NCBI GenBank assembly: GCA_021816925.1
Contig: JAKAWQ010000021.1
Coordinates: 1-49,062, forward strand
Reading direction: 5' to 3'
DNA length: 49,062 nt
From: Pseudomonadota bacterium
Lineage (GTDB): Bacteria; Pseudomonadota; Alphaproteobacteria; Acetobacterales; Acetobacteraceae
Shown here: one piece after another, positions 29,981-40,020 of the stretch
Layout: the number at the start of each line of letters is the position of its first letter
Numbering within the stretch: position 1 is the stretch's first letter
Made by a program: the position numbers and the translations under genes
Notes under the pieces: generated by a model
Database searches by the model: none
What the model saw: the letters and a program-made list of their open reading frames with translations, nothing else
What the model was told of the DNA's origin: nothing

Positions 29981-32599
29981 ATGCCGGACGCCGGCCAACC
30001 GCAAGCGTATGATTTCGCCGAGGCTGAAGCGCGCTGGCAACGTGTCTGGGACGAGCGCGGCTGTTTCCGGGTCGCCGACCTGCCGGGCGACGGCAAGCCC
30101 AAATACTACGTGCTCGAAATGTTTCCCTACCCCAGCGGCAAGATCCACATGGGGCACGTCCGCAACTACACGCTCGGCGACGTGGTCGCGCGCTACAAGC
30201 GGGCGCGCGGCTTCTCCGTTCTGCACCCCATGGGGTGGGACGCATTCGGACTGCCGGCGGAGAATGCCGCCCGCGAACGCGGCGTTCATCCCGCCGAATG
30301 GACCTATGCCAACATCGCCGCGATGCGAGGAGAGCTTCGCCGCATGGGGCTTTCGCTCGATTGGGAGCGCGAGTTCGCGACCTGCGATCCGGCCTACTAC
30401 GGCCAGCAGCAGCTTCTTTTTCTTGCCCTCCTCAGCGCCGGTCTCGCCTACCGCAAGGAAAGCTTCGTCAACTGGGATCCGGTGGACGGAACGGTTCTGG
30501 CCAACGAGCAGGTGATCGACGGCCGCGGCTGGCGCTCGGGGGCGCCGGTGGAGAAGCGGCGCCTGGCGCAATGGTTCCTGCGCATCACCGACTTCGCGCC
30601 CGAGCTTCTGGCGGCTCTCGATAGCCTCGATCGCTGGCCCGAGCGTGTGCGCACGATGCAGGCGAAATGGATCGGCCGAAGCGAAGGTGCGCGGCTTTCC
30701 TTCCCTCTGGCCAGGCCGGAAGGCAGCATCGGTGCGATCGAGGTCTATACAACACGCCCGGACACGCTCTTCGGCATGTCCTTCGCGGCGCTCGCGCCGG
30801 AGCATCCGCTGGCCGCGGCAGTGGCGTTGCGGGATCCGGAAGCCGCCAGGTTCATTGCCGAGTGCCGCCGACTCGGCACCAGCGAGGCCGCGATCGAGAC
30901 GGCGGAAAAGCGAGGCTACGACACGGGCCTCCGTGTGCAACACCCGTTCCTCGGCGACGAAGAGCCGGTCTGGATCGCCAATTTCGTGCTGATGGAATAC
31001 GGCACCGGCGCGATCTTCGGCTGCCCGGCGCACGATCAGCGGGATCTGGAATTCGCCCGCAAATACGGGCTTCCCGTGCCGCCGGTGGTGCTGCCGCCCG
31101 GCGAGCGGGCGGAGACCTTCACCATCGGGGACGCCGCCTGGCTCGGTCCCGGCACGATGATCCACTCGGATTTCCTCGATGGCCTCGAGTGGGAGGCGGC
31201 GAAGCGTCGGGTGATCGAGGAGCTGGAAGCGCGCGGGCTCGGCCAGGGCGAGGTGAACTGGCGGCTGCGTGACTGGGGGGTGAGCCGGCAACGCTACTGG
31301 GGATGCCCGATCCCGGTGATCCATTGCGCTGGTTGCGGGGTGGTGCCGGTTGCGGAGACGGAGCTGCCGGTCAGGCTGCCGGACGATGCCGAGTTCGATC
31401 GGCCCGGCAATCCCCTCGACCGGCATCCGAGCTGGAAGCACGTCCGCTGCCCGCGCTGCGGGGGCAAGGCCGAGCGCGAGACCGACACGCTCGATACGTT
31501 CGTTGACAGCGCCTGGTATTTTTCGCGTTTTTGCAGCCCCGCCGCGGTGCGTCCGGTCGATCGCGCGGCGGCGGATCACTGGCTGCCGGTCGATCAGTAT
31601 ATCGGCGGGATCGAGCACGCGATCCTGCATCTTCTCTATGCGCGGTTCTTCACCAGGGCGATGCAGAAGACGGGCTTTCTCTCGGTCAAGGAGCCGTTTG
31701 CGGGGCTCTTCACCCAGGGCATGGTGACACATGAGAGCTATCGTGCGGCGGACGGGCGATGGCTCTATCCCGAAGAGGTCGAGCGGCAGGCGGACGGCAG
31801 CGTCGTCGAGCGGCAAGGGGGCATGGCGGTAAGCGTGGGGCGGATCGAGGCGATGTCGAAGTCCCGGCGCAACACGGTCGATCCCGGCGCCATCATCGCA
31901 CGCTACGGCGCGGACACGGCGCGCTGGTTCATTCTTTCGGATAACCCGCCCGACCGGGACATGGAATGGACCGAGGCGGGCGTTGCCGCTGCACACCGGT
32001 TCCTGCATCGGCTGCAACGCTTGGCCGGCTCCGTTGCCGATCGACCCGTTGAAGCGAGGCCGCCGGCAGAAGTTCCTGATTTGTTCTCTGAGCCGGCCCG
32101 AACGCTTCGCCGTCGCACGCATCAAACGATCGTCGCCGTGACGACAGCCTTGGAAGAGTTTGCGTTCAACAGCGCGGTCGCGCGCCTCTACGAGCTGGCG
32201 GGGGCGATTGCCGAGGCGGAGCGCCGGGAAAGCGATGCCGGTGTTGCGGCGGCGCGCTCGGAGGCGATGGAGACGCTGCTTCGTCTGGCGGCGCCGGTGA
32301 TCCCGCATTTGGCCGAAGAGCTTTATGCGCGGCTCCATCCCGGAACCTCGGCGCTGGTGGCGTTGCTGCCCTGGCCCGAGCCCGATCCGGCGCTTATTGC
32401 CGCCGAGACGGTGACGATCGCCGTGCAGGTGGGCGGGCGTCTGCGCGGCACGATCCGGCTCCCCCCGGGGGCGCCGGAGCCGGAGGTTCTGGCAGCGGCG
32501 GCGGCGGAGCACAATGTGGCCCGGGCGTTGGCCGGCCGGCGCATCGTGCGCCACATCCTGGTGCCGGACCGGATCGTCAATTTCGTCGTCGCCGGGTGA
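29981..32599 (+). CDS. leuS: leucyl-tRNA synthetase
   Basis: Class I aminoacyl-tRNA synthetase of 872 residues charging tRNA-Leu. It has the HIGH motif as HMGH (56-59) in [14 protein letters not shown] and the CP1 editing domain ([12 protein letters not shown] near 250 and [15 protein letters not shown] near 340). A zinc-finger-like [17 protein letters not shown] pair and the catalytic loop [11 protein letters not shown] at 625 follow. The first lysine of canonical KMSKS is replaced by alanine (EAMSKS), while the essential second lysine is kept. The C-terminal anticodon-binding and Leu-specific domains are complete. lptE follows with GTGA overlap. Confidence 0.97.
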   Translation: MPDAGQPQAYDFAEAEARWQRVWDERGCFRVADLPGDGKPKYYVLEMFPYPSGKIHMGHVRNYTLGDVVARYKRARGFSVLHPMGWDAFGLPAENAARERGVHPAEWTYANIAAMRGELRRMGLSLDWEREFATCDPAYYGQQQLLFLALLSAGLAYRKESFVNWDPVDGTVLANEQVIDGRGWRSGAPVEKRRLAQWFLRITDFAPELLAALDSLDRWPERVRTMQAKWIGRSEGARLSFPLARPEGSIGAIEVYTTRPDTLFGMSFAALAPEHPLAAAVALRDPEAARFIAECRRLGTSEAAIETAEKRGYDTGLRVQHPFLGDEEPVWIANFVLMEYGTGAIFGCPAHDQRDLEFARKYGLPVPPVVLPPGERAETFTIGDAAWLGPGTMIHSDFLDGLEWEAAKRRVIEELEARGLGQGEVNWRLRDWGVSRQRYWGCPIPVIHCAGCGVVPVAETELPVRLPDDAEFDRPGNPLDRHPSWKHVRCPRCGGKAERETDTLDTFVDSAWYFSRFCSPAAVRPVDRAAADHWLPVDQYIGGIEHAILHLLYARFFTRAMQKTGFLSVKEPFAGLFTQGMVTHESYRAADGRWLYPEEVERQADGSVVERQGGMAVSVGRIEAMSKSRRNTVDPGAIIARYGADTARWFILSDNPPDRDMEWTEAGVAAAHRFLHRLQRLAGSVADRPVEARPPAEVPDLFSEPARTLRRRTHQTIVAVTTALEEFAFNSAVARLYELAGAIAEAERRESDAGVAAARSEAMETLLRLAAPVIPHLAEELYARLHPGTSALVALLPWPEPDPALIAAETVTIAVQVGGRLRGTIRLPPGAPEPEVLAAAAAEHNVARALAGRRIVRHILVPDRIVNFVVAG

Positions 32600-33123
32600 G
32601 GCGTTTGATGGGTCGCCGCGGCTTGGTCTCGGCGCTGGTTCTTTTGCTCGGCGGCTGCGGTTTCTCTCCCCTTTATGCGCCGGTGGCGGGCCGGGCGCCC
32701 TCGTCGGATCTCGCCAAAATCTTCGTTGCGGTGATTCCGGACCGTCCGGGGCAATTGTTGCGCGAGGCTTTGCAAGTCCGGCTCGAGGGCGCGGGCGCAC
32801 CGGCTGCCAAACGCTACACGCTCGAGGTCAATTACGGGATTTCCAGCGAGGGGATCGGCATCCAGCCCGACAGCAGCAGTACGTTCACGCGTATCAAGGC
32901 GACGGCCAACTGGCGTCTCCTTTCCGCAACCCCCGGCGCGGCACCTCTGGCGAGCGGGGTGGCCACCGCCGAGGACGGCTACAGCGTGATCGTCGATCAG
33001 TATTTCTATTCCGATTTGCAGAACGGAGCGGTTGACAGGCGGTTTGCCAAGACGCTCGCCGATCAGATTGTCCTGCGCCTTGCGGCTTATTTCCGCGATC
33101 GCGCCAAGGTTGCGGCGCGGTGA
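32596..33123 (+). CDS. lptE: LPS-assembly lipoprotein LptE
   Basis: Outer-membrane lipoprotein that plugs the LptD barrel and takes part in lipopolysaccharide insertion. The 175-residue protein has a lipoprotein signal ([12 protein letters not shown], lipidated Cys21), followed by the FSPLYAP motif typical of the family, and alternating strands ending in [20 protein letters not shown]. The GTG at 32596 overlaps the leuS stop; ATG 32608, with a weak GTGAGG upstream, is an alternative giving a 171-residue product. The gene order leuS-lptE-holA is the standard one. Confidence 0.9.
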   Translation: MRRLMGRRGLVSALVLLLGGCGFSPLYAPVAGRAPSSDLAKIFVAVIPDRPGQLLREALQVRLEGAGAPAAKRYTLEVNYGISSEGIGIQPDSSSTFTRIKATANWRLLSATPGAAPLASGVATAEDGYSVIVDQYFYSDLQNGAVDRRFAKTLADQIVLRLAAYFRDRAKVAAR

Positions 33124-34124
33124 AGCTTGCCCGGCAGCGGGTGCCGGCCTTCCTCAGGAATCCCGGAGAGGCGCGGGTCGTGCTGCTCTATGGCGAGGAT
33201 GCCGGGCTGATCCGCGAGCGCTCCGCACAACTCGTGCGGGCGGTGCTCGGAGCGGCGGACGATCCGTTCCGGCTTGCCGTCCTGGCAAGGGCCGAGGATT
33301 TGCCGGACGAGGCGGCGACGGTGGCACTCGGAGGAGGGCGGCGGGTGGTGCGGCTTGCCGAGGCGGGCGAGTCCGCCCGTGAGGCGGTGGCGGCGGTGCT
33401 CGAGGGGCCGGGGGATGCGCTGGTCCTGCTGGAGGCGCCAGGCCTTTCGCCGAGCCGCTCACGGCTTGTCAGGCTGATCGAGGCGCATCGGGCGGGGGTG
33501 GCGATTGCGTGTTACCCGGAGGAGGGCGAGGCGCTGGTCGAGGCCGTGCGGGGCTGGCTTGCGGCGCGCGATGTCGGCGTGGACGAAGATGCGCTTTCCT
33601 GGCTCGTCTCGCAGCTTGGGGCGGACCGGGCCTTGAGCCGGGCCGAGGTCGAAAAGCTTGCGCTTTATGTTGGCCCGGGCGGCCGGGCCGACCTTGCGGC
33701 GGCGGAGGCGTCGGTCGGCGACGTGGCCGGGCTCTCGCTCGATGATGCGCTCTTCGCAGCGACCGCCGGGGATGTTGTGTTGGCTGACCGGGCGCTCGAG
33801 CGCGCGCTTGCGGCCGGCGCGACGCCGGTCGGAGTGATCCGCGCCGGGCTCGGGCATTTCGAGCGGCTGCAGCGGGCGGCGTTGGCGATGGCTGGGGGGA
33901 TGAGCGCGGGGGCCGCGGTGAAAGAGGTGCGGCCGCCGGTCTTCTTTCGCCGCACGGAGGAGTTCAAGAGGGCGCTCGAGCTCTGGCCGCCAGAGCGGCT
34001 GGCAGCGGCGCTCGGGGAATTCTTTCGGGGCGAGCGGGACGTGAAGCGAACGGGTACGCCGGACGCTGCTCTTTGCCGGCATCTTGTTCTGGAGCTGGCC
34101 GGTCGTCCCGCTAATCGCGCGTGA
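33120..34124 (+). CDS. holA: DNA polymerase III subunit delta
   Basis: Clamp-loader subunit (334 residues) that opens the beta sliding clamp. It has an AAA-like fold with a degenerate P-loop region (VVLLYGEDAGLIRERSAQLV, no functional Walker A, as expected for delta) and a mid-region LSWLVSQLGADRALSRAEVEKLALYVG. The C-terminal collar helices include RRTEEFKRALELWPPERLAAAL. A GTG start overlaps the lptE stop. The last 14 bases overlap the convergent parB gene. Confidence 0.93.
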   Translation: MKLARQRVPAFLRNPGEARVVLLYGEDAGLIRERSAQLVRAVLGAADDPFRLAVLARAEDLPDEAATVALGGGRRVVRLAEAGESAREAVAAVLEGPGDALVLLEAPGLSPSRSRLVRLIEAHRAGVAIACYPEEGEALVEAVRGWLAARDVGVDEDALSWLVSQLGADRALSRAEVEKLALYVGPGGRADLAAAEASVGDVAGLSLDDALFAATAGDVVLADRALERALAAGATPVGVIRAGLGHFERLQRAALAMAGGMSAGAAVKEVRPPVFFRRTEEFKRALELWPPERLAAALGEFFRGERDVKRTGTPDAALCRHLVLELAGRPANRA

Positions 34125-34965
34125 GGAGCTGAACGAGGCCGTCGAGCTGGTCGAGCGTGCGGTAATGGATGGCCAGCACGCCGCTCCGGCCATCGGAGCG
34201 GAGCCCGACCTTGAGGCCGAGGCGCTCGGTCAGCAGCCGTTCGACCGCTTCGGTTTCGGGATCCTTGGCGTCCGGTCCGTTGCGTGGCTGGCGCGGCTGG
34301 AGCAGGGCCTCGGTCTGGCGCACGTTGAGGCCACGGGAGATCACGGCGATGGCGATCGCTTCGGGATCCGGGTGGCCGACCAGGAGCCGGGCGTGTCCGG
34401 GCGAGAGCGCGCCGTTGCGGACGTCGGCCTGGACCGGCTTGGGGAGGTTGAGCAGGCGGAGCGTGTTGGCGATGTGGCTGCGCGACTTGCCGACCGCTTC
34501 GGCGAGCGCCTCCTGATGAAGGCCGAACTCGTCGATCAGGCGCTGGTAGCCTTCCGCCTCTTCGATGGCGTTCAGGTCCTGCCGCTGCAGGTTCTCGACC
34601 AGGGCGGCGGCGAGTGCATCGGCGTCCGCGAGCGGGCGGACGAGGCTTGGCACCTCCGCGAGCCCGGCGGCGGCGGCGGCGCGCCAGCGGCGTTCGCCGG
34701 CGATGATCTGGTAGCGGGACGGGTGCGCGGGGTGCGGGCGGGCCAGGATGGGCTGGAGGATGCCGCGGGCGCGCACCGATTCGATGAGTTCGGCCATCGC
34801 CGGCTCGTCGATTCTGCTGCGCGGCTGGAAGGGTCCGGGCTCGAGGAGTCCGATCGGCAAGGACTGCACGCCGCCGGGAGGGGCGCCGGACGGGGTTGCC
34901 GCCGCGGCCTCGCCCATCAGGGCGGCGAGGCCGCGGCCGAGGCGGGGAGGAGGTTTGGCGCTCAT
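34111..34965 (-). CDS. parB: chromosome-partitioning protein ParB
   Basis: Centromere-binding CTPase clamp (284 residues) that loads at parS and spreads along the origin region. It starts with the ParA-stimulating Arg-containing tail (PPRLGRGLAALMGE). The CTP-binding ParB/Srx domain follows (LEPGPFQPR, GILQPILARP, AGERRWRAA at about 92-99), then the parS-reading helix-turn-helix (LAEAVGKSRSHIANTLRLLNLP) and a C-terminal dimerisation helix. A parS site lies 1.4 kb upstream at 36401. It overlaps parA by ATGA and holA convergently by 14 bases. Confidence 0.97.
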   Translation of the reverse strand: MSAKPPPRLGRGLAALMGEAAAATPSGAPPGGVQSLPIGLLEPGPFQPRSRIDEPAMAELIESVRARGILQPILARPHPAHPSRYQIIAGERRWRAAAAAGLAEVPSLVRPLADADALAAALVENLQRQDLNAIEEAEGYQRLIDEFGLHQEALAEAVGKSRSHIANTLRLLNLPKPVQADVRNGALSPGHARLLVGHPDPEAIAIAVISRGLNVRQTEALLQPRQPRNGPDAKDPETEAVERLLTERLGLKVGLRSDGRSGVLAIHYRTLDQLDGLVQLLTRD

Positions 34966-35804
34966 GCGGGGGCGATCCTCGGTTCGCGTTCACGGCGGAG
35001 CATCTCGCCGGCGAGCTTCACATAGGCCTGCGCGCCGGGGGAACGGAAATCGTAGAGGAGGACGGGCTTGCCGTGGCTCGGCGCTTCGGAGATGCGGATG
35101 TTGCGCGGGATCACGGTCTCGTAGACCTGGGCGCCGAAGAAGCCGCGCGCGTCGGCGGCGACGAGTTCGGAGAGGTTGTTGCGGCGGTCGAACATGGTGA
35201 GCACGATCCCCTGGAGGCGGAGGCGGGCGTTGAAGCCGCGGCGGACCATCTCGATCGTGCGCATGATCTGGCTGATGCCCTCGAGAGCGAGAAACTCGCA
35301 TTGCAGGGGCACGAGTACGCCTTCGGCGGCAACGAGGGCGTTGAGCGTGAGGAGGTTGAGGCCGGGCGGACAATCGATCAACACGAAGCGAGGAGCGGTG
35401 AGCAAGGAGAGCGCCTCGCGCAGGCGGAATTCGCGGCGGGGAAGGCCGACGAGCTCGATCTCGGCGCCGGCGAGGTCGGCCTCGGCCGGGATGAGCGAGA
35501 GATCCGGGATGCCGGTCGGGCGGGCGAGGGAGTCGGCCGGGTCGTTGCCGAGGAGGAGGGCGTAGCTGCCGTGCTCGCGGTCCTGGCGCGGCAGCCCGAG
35601 GCCGGTCGAGGCGTTGCCCTGGGGGTCGAGGTCGATCAGGAGGGTTTTTTCGCCGGCGGCCGCGAGCGCGGTCGCGAGGTTGATGGCGGTGGTCGTCTTG
35701 CCGACGCCGCCTTTCTGGTTGGCGATCGCGATCACGCGGAAAGGGCGCGCGGGCGCGGAAGAAGGGGCGGGGGCAGCCTCGGGCTCAGGGGTTCGCTCGG
35801 ACAC
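34962..35804 (-). CDS. parA: chromosome-partitioning ATPase ParA
   Basis: Walker-type ATPase (280 residues) that forms DNA-bound dimers and moves ParB-parS complexes. The deviant Walker A is NQKGGVGKTTTAINLA (about residues 29-44), followed by LIDLDPQGNASTG, the catalytic segment LIDCPPGLNLLTLNALVAA, and QCEFLALEGISQI. A 22-residue Pro/Ala-rich N-terminal extension precedes the core. The start overlaps the 3' end of rsmG by 20 bases, so rsmG-parA-parB is one tightly packed unit. Confidence 0.97.
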   Translation of the reverse strand: MSERTPEPEAAPAPSSAPARPFRVIAIANQKGGVGKTTTAINLATALAAAGEKTLLIDLDPQGNASTGLGLPRQDREHGSYALLLGNDPADSLARPTGIPDLSLIPAEADLAGAEIELVGLPRREFRLREALSLLTAPRFVLIDCPPGLNLLTLNALVAAEGVLVPLQCEFLALEGISQIMRTIEMVRRGFNARLRLQGIVLTMFDRRNNLSELVAADARGFFGAQVYETVIPRNIRISEAPSHGKPVLLYDFRSPGAQAYVKLAGEMLRREREPRIAPA

Positions 35805-36417
35805 GCCTGATCTCGCTCACTCTGAGCACGCTGGCTTGGGGGTCGGTGCGGCTTGGCAGCCGCAACACGCGCATGTGCCATTGCCGGGCGGCCGCCGTCA
35901 ATTCGGCGGCGGCGTTTTTCCCTTTCGGGAAGAGTGCGACGCCGTCCGGGGCCAGAAAAGGGGCGGCGAGGGAGAGCAAGACGGGCAAAGGCGCGAGGGC
36001 GCGTGCGGTGACAAGGCGCGCGGGGGCGAGGTTTGCGCGCTCGATTTGGACAGTTTGGACACATGTGGGGGCTTTCGTTTTTCGCGCGGCCTCGGTGAGG
36101 AAGGCCGACTTGCGTTGGTCGGCCTCGATCAGGGTGAAGGGGACGCCGGTTGCGATCGCGAGGACGAGGCCGGGAAAGCCGGCGCCGGAGCCGAGATCGA
36201 TGGCGGAGGAGAGGTTTTCGGGCATGAGCGGGATGAGCTGGAGGGAATCGGCGATGTGGCGCGACCAGAGTTTTTCGAGATCGCCGCGGGAGACGAGGTT
36301 GATGCGGGCGTTCCAGATGGTGAGGAGATCGGCGAAGAGTTCGAGGCGGCGTTGGACGGAGGGGGAGAGGGAGAAATCCCCAAGGCGTTGATCCATTTCA
36401 TGTTTCACGTGAAACAT
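35785..36417 (-). CDS. rsmG: 16S rRNA (guanine-527-N7)-methyltransferase RsmG
   Basis: SAM-dependent methyltransferase (210 residues) modifying G527 of 16S rRNA; loss gives low-level streptomycin resistance in several bacteria. The family start is RLELFADLLTIWNARINLVSR, the SAM site is AIDLGSGAGFPGLVLAI near residue 69, and RALAPLPVLLSLAAPFL follows. The first six codons (MFHVKH) are the parS site itself. If translation began at Met8 (MDQRL), parS would be in the leader instead. Confidence 0.95.
   Translation of the reverse strand: MFHVKHEMDQRLGDFSLSPSVQRRLELFADLLTIWNARINLVSRGDLEKLWSRHIADSLQLIPLMPENLSSAIDLGSGAGFPGLVLAIATGVPFTLIEADQRKSAFLTEAARKTKAPTCVQTVQIERANLAPARLVTARALAPLPVLLSLAAPFLAPDGVALFPKGKNAAAELTAAARQWHMRVLRLPSRTDPQASVLRVSEIRRVRANP
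36401..36416. promoter_or_regulatory. parS: parS centromere site
   Basis: TGTTTCACGTGAAACA, a perfect 16-bp palindrome identical to the consensus chromosomal parS. It lies over the start codon region of rsmG and 1.4 kb upstream of parB. No second perfect copy was noticed in this window. Confidence 0.97.
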
Positions 36418-36432
36418 GGGGCCGGATCGGGC

Positions 36433-38193
36433 CTATATCGCCATGTCGTGGTCTCGGGCCTTGGCGAGAAAGGCGGCGAGTGCGGCGAGTGCCGCCGGGG
36501 TCATGCCCGGAATGCGCGCGGCCGCGCCGAGTGAGGGCGGGCGGATCTGCTCGAGCTTTCCGGTGAGTTCGGAGGAGAGCCCGCCGATGCGGTGGTAGTC
36601 GAGCCGGTCTGGCAGCCGGACCTTTTCGCAACGGCGGAAGGCCTGGATCTCCGCTTCCTGGCGCCTGAGATAGCCGGCGTAGAGGGCATCGGCGGCGCGC
36701 GTGGCGCGCGCGCGTGGGGGGAGGGCCGACTCGGGCAAGCGATCCGCTTCCCGAAGAACTGCCTCATGGGCGCGGAAAGCGGCGGCGCGCCGAGACCCGA
36801 CGAGGCCCCAGGAGATGCCGCGGCCGGTCAGTCTGAGATCGGCGTTGTCGGCGCGCAGGCTGAGCCGATACTCGGCGCGCGAGGTGAACATCCGGTAGGG
36901 CTCGGTCACGCCCAAGGTGACGAGGTCGTCGATCAGGACGCCGATATAGGCAGAGGCGCGGTCGATGACGATGGGAGCGGCGCCGCCGGCGCGGCGGGCG
37001 GCGTTGAGCCCGGCGACGATCCCCTGGGAAGCGGCTTCCTCGTAGCCGGTCGTGCCGTTGATCTGGCCGGCGAGGAAAAGTCCAGGGACCGATTTCAACT
37101 CGAGCGAGGGAGAGAGGGAGCGGGGATCGACATAGTCGTACTCGATCGCATAGCCCGGGCGGAGCATGCGCACCCGTTCGAGGCCCGGAAGCGTCTTCAG
37201 GAGCGCCTCCTGGATCGGCGCCGGAAGGCTCGTCGAAAGCCCGTTCGGATAGACGACCGGATCTTCTGATCCCTCGGGGAGCCCCTCTGGCTCGAGAAAA
37301 ATCTGGTGGCGCGGGCGATCGGCGAAGCGGACCACCTTGTCTTCGATCGAGGGGCAGTAGCGAGGGCCGGGGCCGCAAATGCGCCCGCCATAGACGGCGG
37401 AGAGCGAAAGATTGGCGCGGATGAGCGCGTGGGTCGCCGGCGTCGTTCCGGTGACGCGGCATTCGATCTGCCGGTTTTCGATACGCGCGGTGAGCGTGCT
37501 GAAGGGTTCGGGGGGATCATCGCCGCGATCGGGCTCGAGCCCCTCCCAGTCGATGCTTGCACGGGCGAGGCGGGGCGGGGTGCCGGTTTTCAGCCGCCCG
37601 AGCGGCAGGCCGAGGCGGGCGAGCGTCGCGGCGAGGCCGAGGGAGGGTTTTTCGCCTATTCGGCCGGCCGGAGTTGATTCGAGGCCGACATGAATGACGC
37701 CGCGGAGGAAGGTTCCGGTGGTAAGAACGGCGGAAGCTGCGGGGACGCGCGCACCGTCATCGAGGATGATCGCGGCGAGCGCGCCGCCCGGGGCGAGCTC
37801 CAGATCCTCGACGGAGGCGGCGAGGAGCGAAAGCCCGGGCGTGGCGGCGAGACGCGCGCGCATGGCGCGGCGGTAGAGGGCGCGATCCGCCTGCGCGCGC
37901 GGGCCGCGCACGGCCGGGCCCTTGCTGCGATTGAGCAGCTTGAAGTGGATGCCGGCCTCGTCCGCGACGAGGCCCATCAGGCCGTCGAGCGCGTCGATCT
38001 CGCGCACGAGATGGCCCTTGCCGATGCCGCCGATCGAAGGATTGCAGGACATCTCTCCGATTTTTTCGAGATCCTGGGTGACGAGCAAGGTGCGCGCGCC
38101 AACGCGCGCGGCGGCGGCGGCGGCTTCGCAGCCGGCGTGACCGCCGCCGATCACGACGACATCGAAATATTGCTGGTACGAGATGTTTGTCAT
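36433..38193 (-). CDS. mnmG: tRNA uridine-5-carboxymethylaminomethyl synthase subunit MnmG
   Basis: FAD-dependent partner of MnmE that installs the cmnm5 group on wobble uridine 34 of several tRNAs. The 586-residue protein has the FAD motif [14 protein letters not shown] near residue 12, [40 protein letters not shown], the [21 protein letters not shown] segment and the C-terminal helical MnmE/tRNA-binding region with [15 protein letters not shown] 38193 overlaps the mnmE stop by 4 bases. It is somewhat shorter than the E. coli protein, at the C-terminal end. Confidence 0.96.
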   Translation of the reverse strand: MTNISYQQYFDVVVIGGGHAGCEAAAAAARVGARTLLVTQDLEKIGEMSCNPSIGGIGKGHLVREIDALDGLMGLVADEAGIHFKLLNRSKGPAVRGPRAQADRALYRRAMRARLAATPGLSLLAASVEDLELAPGGALAAIILDDGARVPAASAVLTTGTFLRGVIHVGLESTPAGRIGEKPSLGLAATLARLGLPLGRLKTGTPPRLARASIDWEGLEPDRGDDPPEPFSTLTARIENRQIECRVTGTTPATHALIRANLSLSAVYGGRICGPGPRYCPSIEDKVVRFADRPRHQIFLEPEGLPEGSEDPVVYPNGLSTSLPAPIQEALLKTLPGLERVRMLRPGYAIEYDYVDPRSLSPSLELKSVPGLFLAGQINGTTGYEEAASQGIVAGLNAARRAGGAAPIVIDRASAYIGVLIDDLVTLGVTEPYRMFTSRAEYRLSLRADNADLRLTGRGISWGLVGSRRAAAFRAHEAVLREADRLPESALPPRARATRAADALYAGYLRRQEAEIQAFRRCEKVRLPDRLDYHRIGGLSSELTGKLEQIRPPSLGAAARIPGMTPAALAALAAFLAKARDHDMAI

Positions 38194-39518
38194 TTGCCGA
38201 TGCAGAACGAAGAGAAGATCGTGTCGAGGATGTCCTCGACGCCGACCGTGCCGGTGATGCGGCCGAGGGCGCAAAGCGCGACGCGGAGATCCTCCGCGCG
38301 GAGCTCGGGGGCGGGCGCGGCGAGAGCGGCGGCGAGCGCCGCCTCTGCTTCGATGAGAGCGGCGCGGTGGCGGGCGCGGGTCAAAGGCGGCGGGCCGGCC
38401 CCTCCGGTCAGGTCGCGGGCGAGGGCGGCGAGGCGGGCGCGAAGTTCGGAAAGCCCCGCGCCGGTGAGCACGCTCACGGCGAGTTCGGGACCGGGAGGCG
38501 GAGCGAGATCGGTCTTGTTGGCGAGAGCGAGGACGGGCGCCGGCGAGCGGACCGCGAAGGGCGCGGGGAACGATGCGTCGGTCACGGAAAGGACGAGATC
38601 CGCTGCGGCGAGGCGGGCGCGGGCGCGACGCACGCCCTCGGCCTCGATGGGGTCGGCGCTGTCGCGGAGCCCGGCGGTATCGACGAGGGTGATCGGAACG
38701 CCGCCGAGGACGATGCGGGCTTCGAGCGCGTCACGGGTGGTGCCGGGGATGGGCGAGACGATGGCGATCTCCCGGCCGGCCAGCGCATTGATGAGGCTTG
38801 ATTTTCCGACGTTGGGCGGGCCCGCGACGACGATCGTGAGGCCCTCGCGCAGGCGCTCGCCGCGACGGGCGTCGGCGAGATGGGCGGCCAACGCCCTCCG
38901 CAGGGCGGCGATGGCGGGGGCATCGTCCGGCTCGGGGACGCCGACGTCCGGGAAGTCGATCGCGGCCTCGGCGTGGGCGAGCAGGGTGCGGAGCTGCTCG
39001 GCCCAGCCGCGATAGAGATCGCCGAGCCTTCCTTCGAGTTGAGCAAGTGCCTGGCGGCGCTGCGCGCTGGTTTCCGCCTCGATGAGATCGGCGACGGCTT
39101 CGGCCTCAAGGAGGTCCATCCGCCCGTTGAGGAAGGCGCGGCGGGTGAATTCTCCGGGCTCGGCCGGGCGGGCGCCGAGTGCTGCGAGCGCCTCGGCGAG
39201 GGCTTCCACGACGGCGTGGCCGCCGTGGAGATGCAGTTCCGCGCAATCCTCGCCCGTGTAGCTTGCGGGGGCGGGGAACCAGAGGACGAGGGCGCGGTCG
39301 AGCTCTTCGCCCGTGTCGGGCGCGAGGAGCCGGCGGAGGCTGGCGCGGCGGGGCGGCGGCAGGCGGCCGGCCAGGCGCGCCAGCAGGGCGGCGGTTCCGG
39401 GCCCGGAAAGGCGCATCACGGCAAGCGCCGCCCGGCCGGCGCCGGAGGCGAGCGCGAAAATCGTCTGCTCGGAGCGGGCTCCGTTCGGGCGGAGGAAGGG
39501 TTGAGCGATCTTGTTCAT
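38190..39518 (-). CDS. mnmE: tRNA modification GTPase MnmE
   Basis: GTPase (442 residues) that works with MnmG in wobble-uridine modification. The N-terminal tetrahydrofolate-binding domain ([22 protein letters not shown], and [14 protein letters not shown]) is followed by a helical domain and the inserted G domain: G1 GPPNVGKSS near 215, G3 DTAGLRD, G4 NKTD. The conserved C-terminus is CIGK, whose cysteine is functionally important. ATG 39518 begins the conserved domain; the longer open frame upstream is not supported. No clear Shine-Dalgarno precedes it. Confidence 0.96.
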   Translation of the reverse strand: MNKIAQPFLRPNGARSEQTIFALASGAGRAALAVMRLSGPGTAALLARLAGRLPPPRRASLRRLLAPDTGEELDRALVLWFPAPASYTGEDCAELHLHGGHAVVEALAEALAALGARPAEPGEFTRRAFLNGRMDLLEAEAVADLIEAETSAQRRQALAQLEGRLGDLYRGWAEQLRTLLAHAEAAIDFPDVGVPEPDDAPAIAALRRALAAHLADARRGERLREGLTIVVAGPPNVGKSSLINALAGREIAIVSPIPGTTRDALEARIVLGGVPITLVDTAGLRDSADPIEAEGVRRARARLAAADLVLSVTDASFPAPFAVRSPAPVLALANKTDLAPPPGPELAVSVLTGAGLSELRARLAALARDLTGGAGPPPLTRARHRAALIEAEAALAAALAAPAPELRAEDLRVALCALGRITGTVGVEDILDTIFSSFCIGK

Positions 39519-39627
39519 GACGGGTGATCGGGGCGGTGATAGCCGAGAAACGGGCAAATGTCGCTCGCGGGTGCGCGAAGGTTGCGGTGGCGGTCGTGGG
39601 CCGTTTGTCGCAGTACGGCGTCCGAAA

Positions 39628-40020
39628 ATGGGCGAAGCTGTTGCGGACGAGAAGAGGTGGATCGCCGAGAACAACATTCTTGGGAGCGATTTGGATCATG
39701 AGGAGTTCCCCGTAGCCGGGAACCTGGAGGGAAACCCCTTGGTGCGTTATCTGCGGCGGTCGGCTCCGAAAGACGAGCGAGTGGCCTCGATTTCGTGGTT
39801 CGACGGTGAAGGCGCCGAGTACGCGGTTTGCCGGGATGAAGCGCTTTGGTTGTCGGACGGCAACCCGGAACTTGCGGACGCTATCGTCGAGGGACGTATC
39901 CCGTTGCACAAGATGCCACGCAACCTGCTTGCCGAGGGCGCTGCGGCGGAGCGCGCGGTCTGGCTGCGCAAGAGCATGAGCCCACCGTTCAGCTCGCTCA
40001 CATTGAAGGACTTGCTATGA
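39628..40020 (+). CDS. unrecognised protein, first gene of a two-gene toxin-antitoxin-like pair
   Basis: A 130-residue soluble, acidic-to-neutral protein that I do not recognise. It has a charged N-terminus (MGEAVADEKRWIAENN), a central PLVRYLRRSAPKDERVASISWFDGEGAEYAVC stretch and a C-terminal SLTLKDLL. There is no signal peptide or membrane segment. The start is uncertain: the frame is open upstream to 39511 and no good ribosome-binding site is seen. Its stop overlaps the start of the DUF4258 gene (ATGA), the tight coupling typical of toxin-antitoxin operons. An antitoxin or partner role is inference only. Confidence 0.6.
   Translation: MGEAVADEKRWIAENNILGSDLDHEEFPVAGNLEGNPLVRYLRRSAPKDERVASISWFDGEGAEYAVCRDEALWLSDGNPELADAIVEGRIPLHKMPRNLLAEGAAAERAVWLRKSMSPPFSSLTLKDLL

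Noticed and set aside
34111-39518. Replication origin near parAB/parS
   Set aside because: parS implies the origin is not far away, but I see no cluster of DnaA boxes or AT-rich unwinding region in this window.
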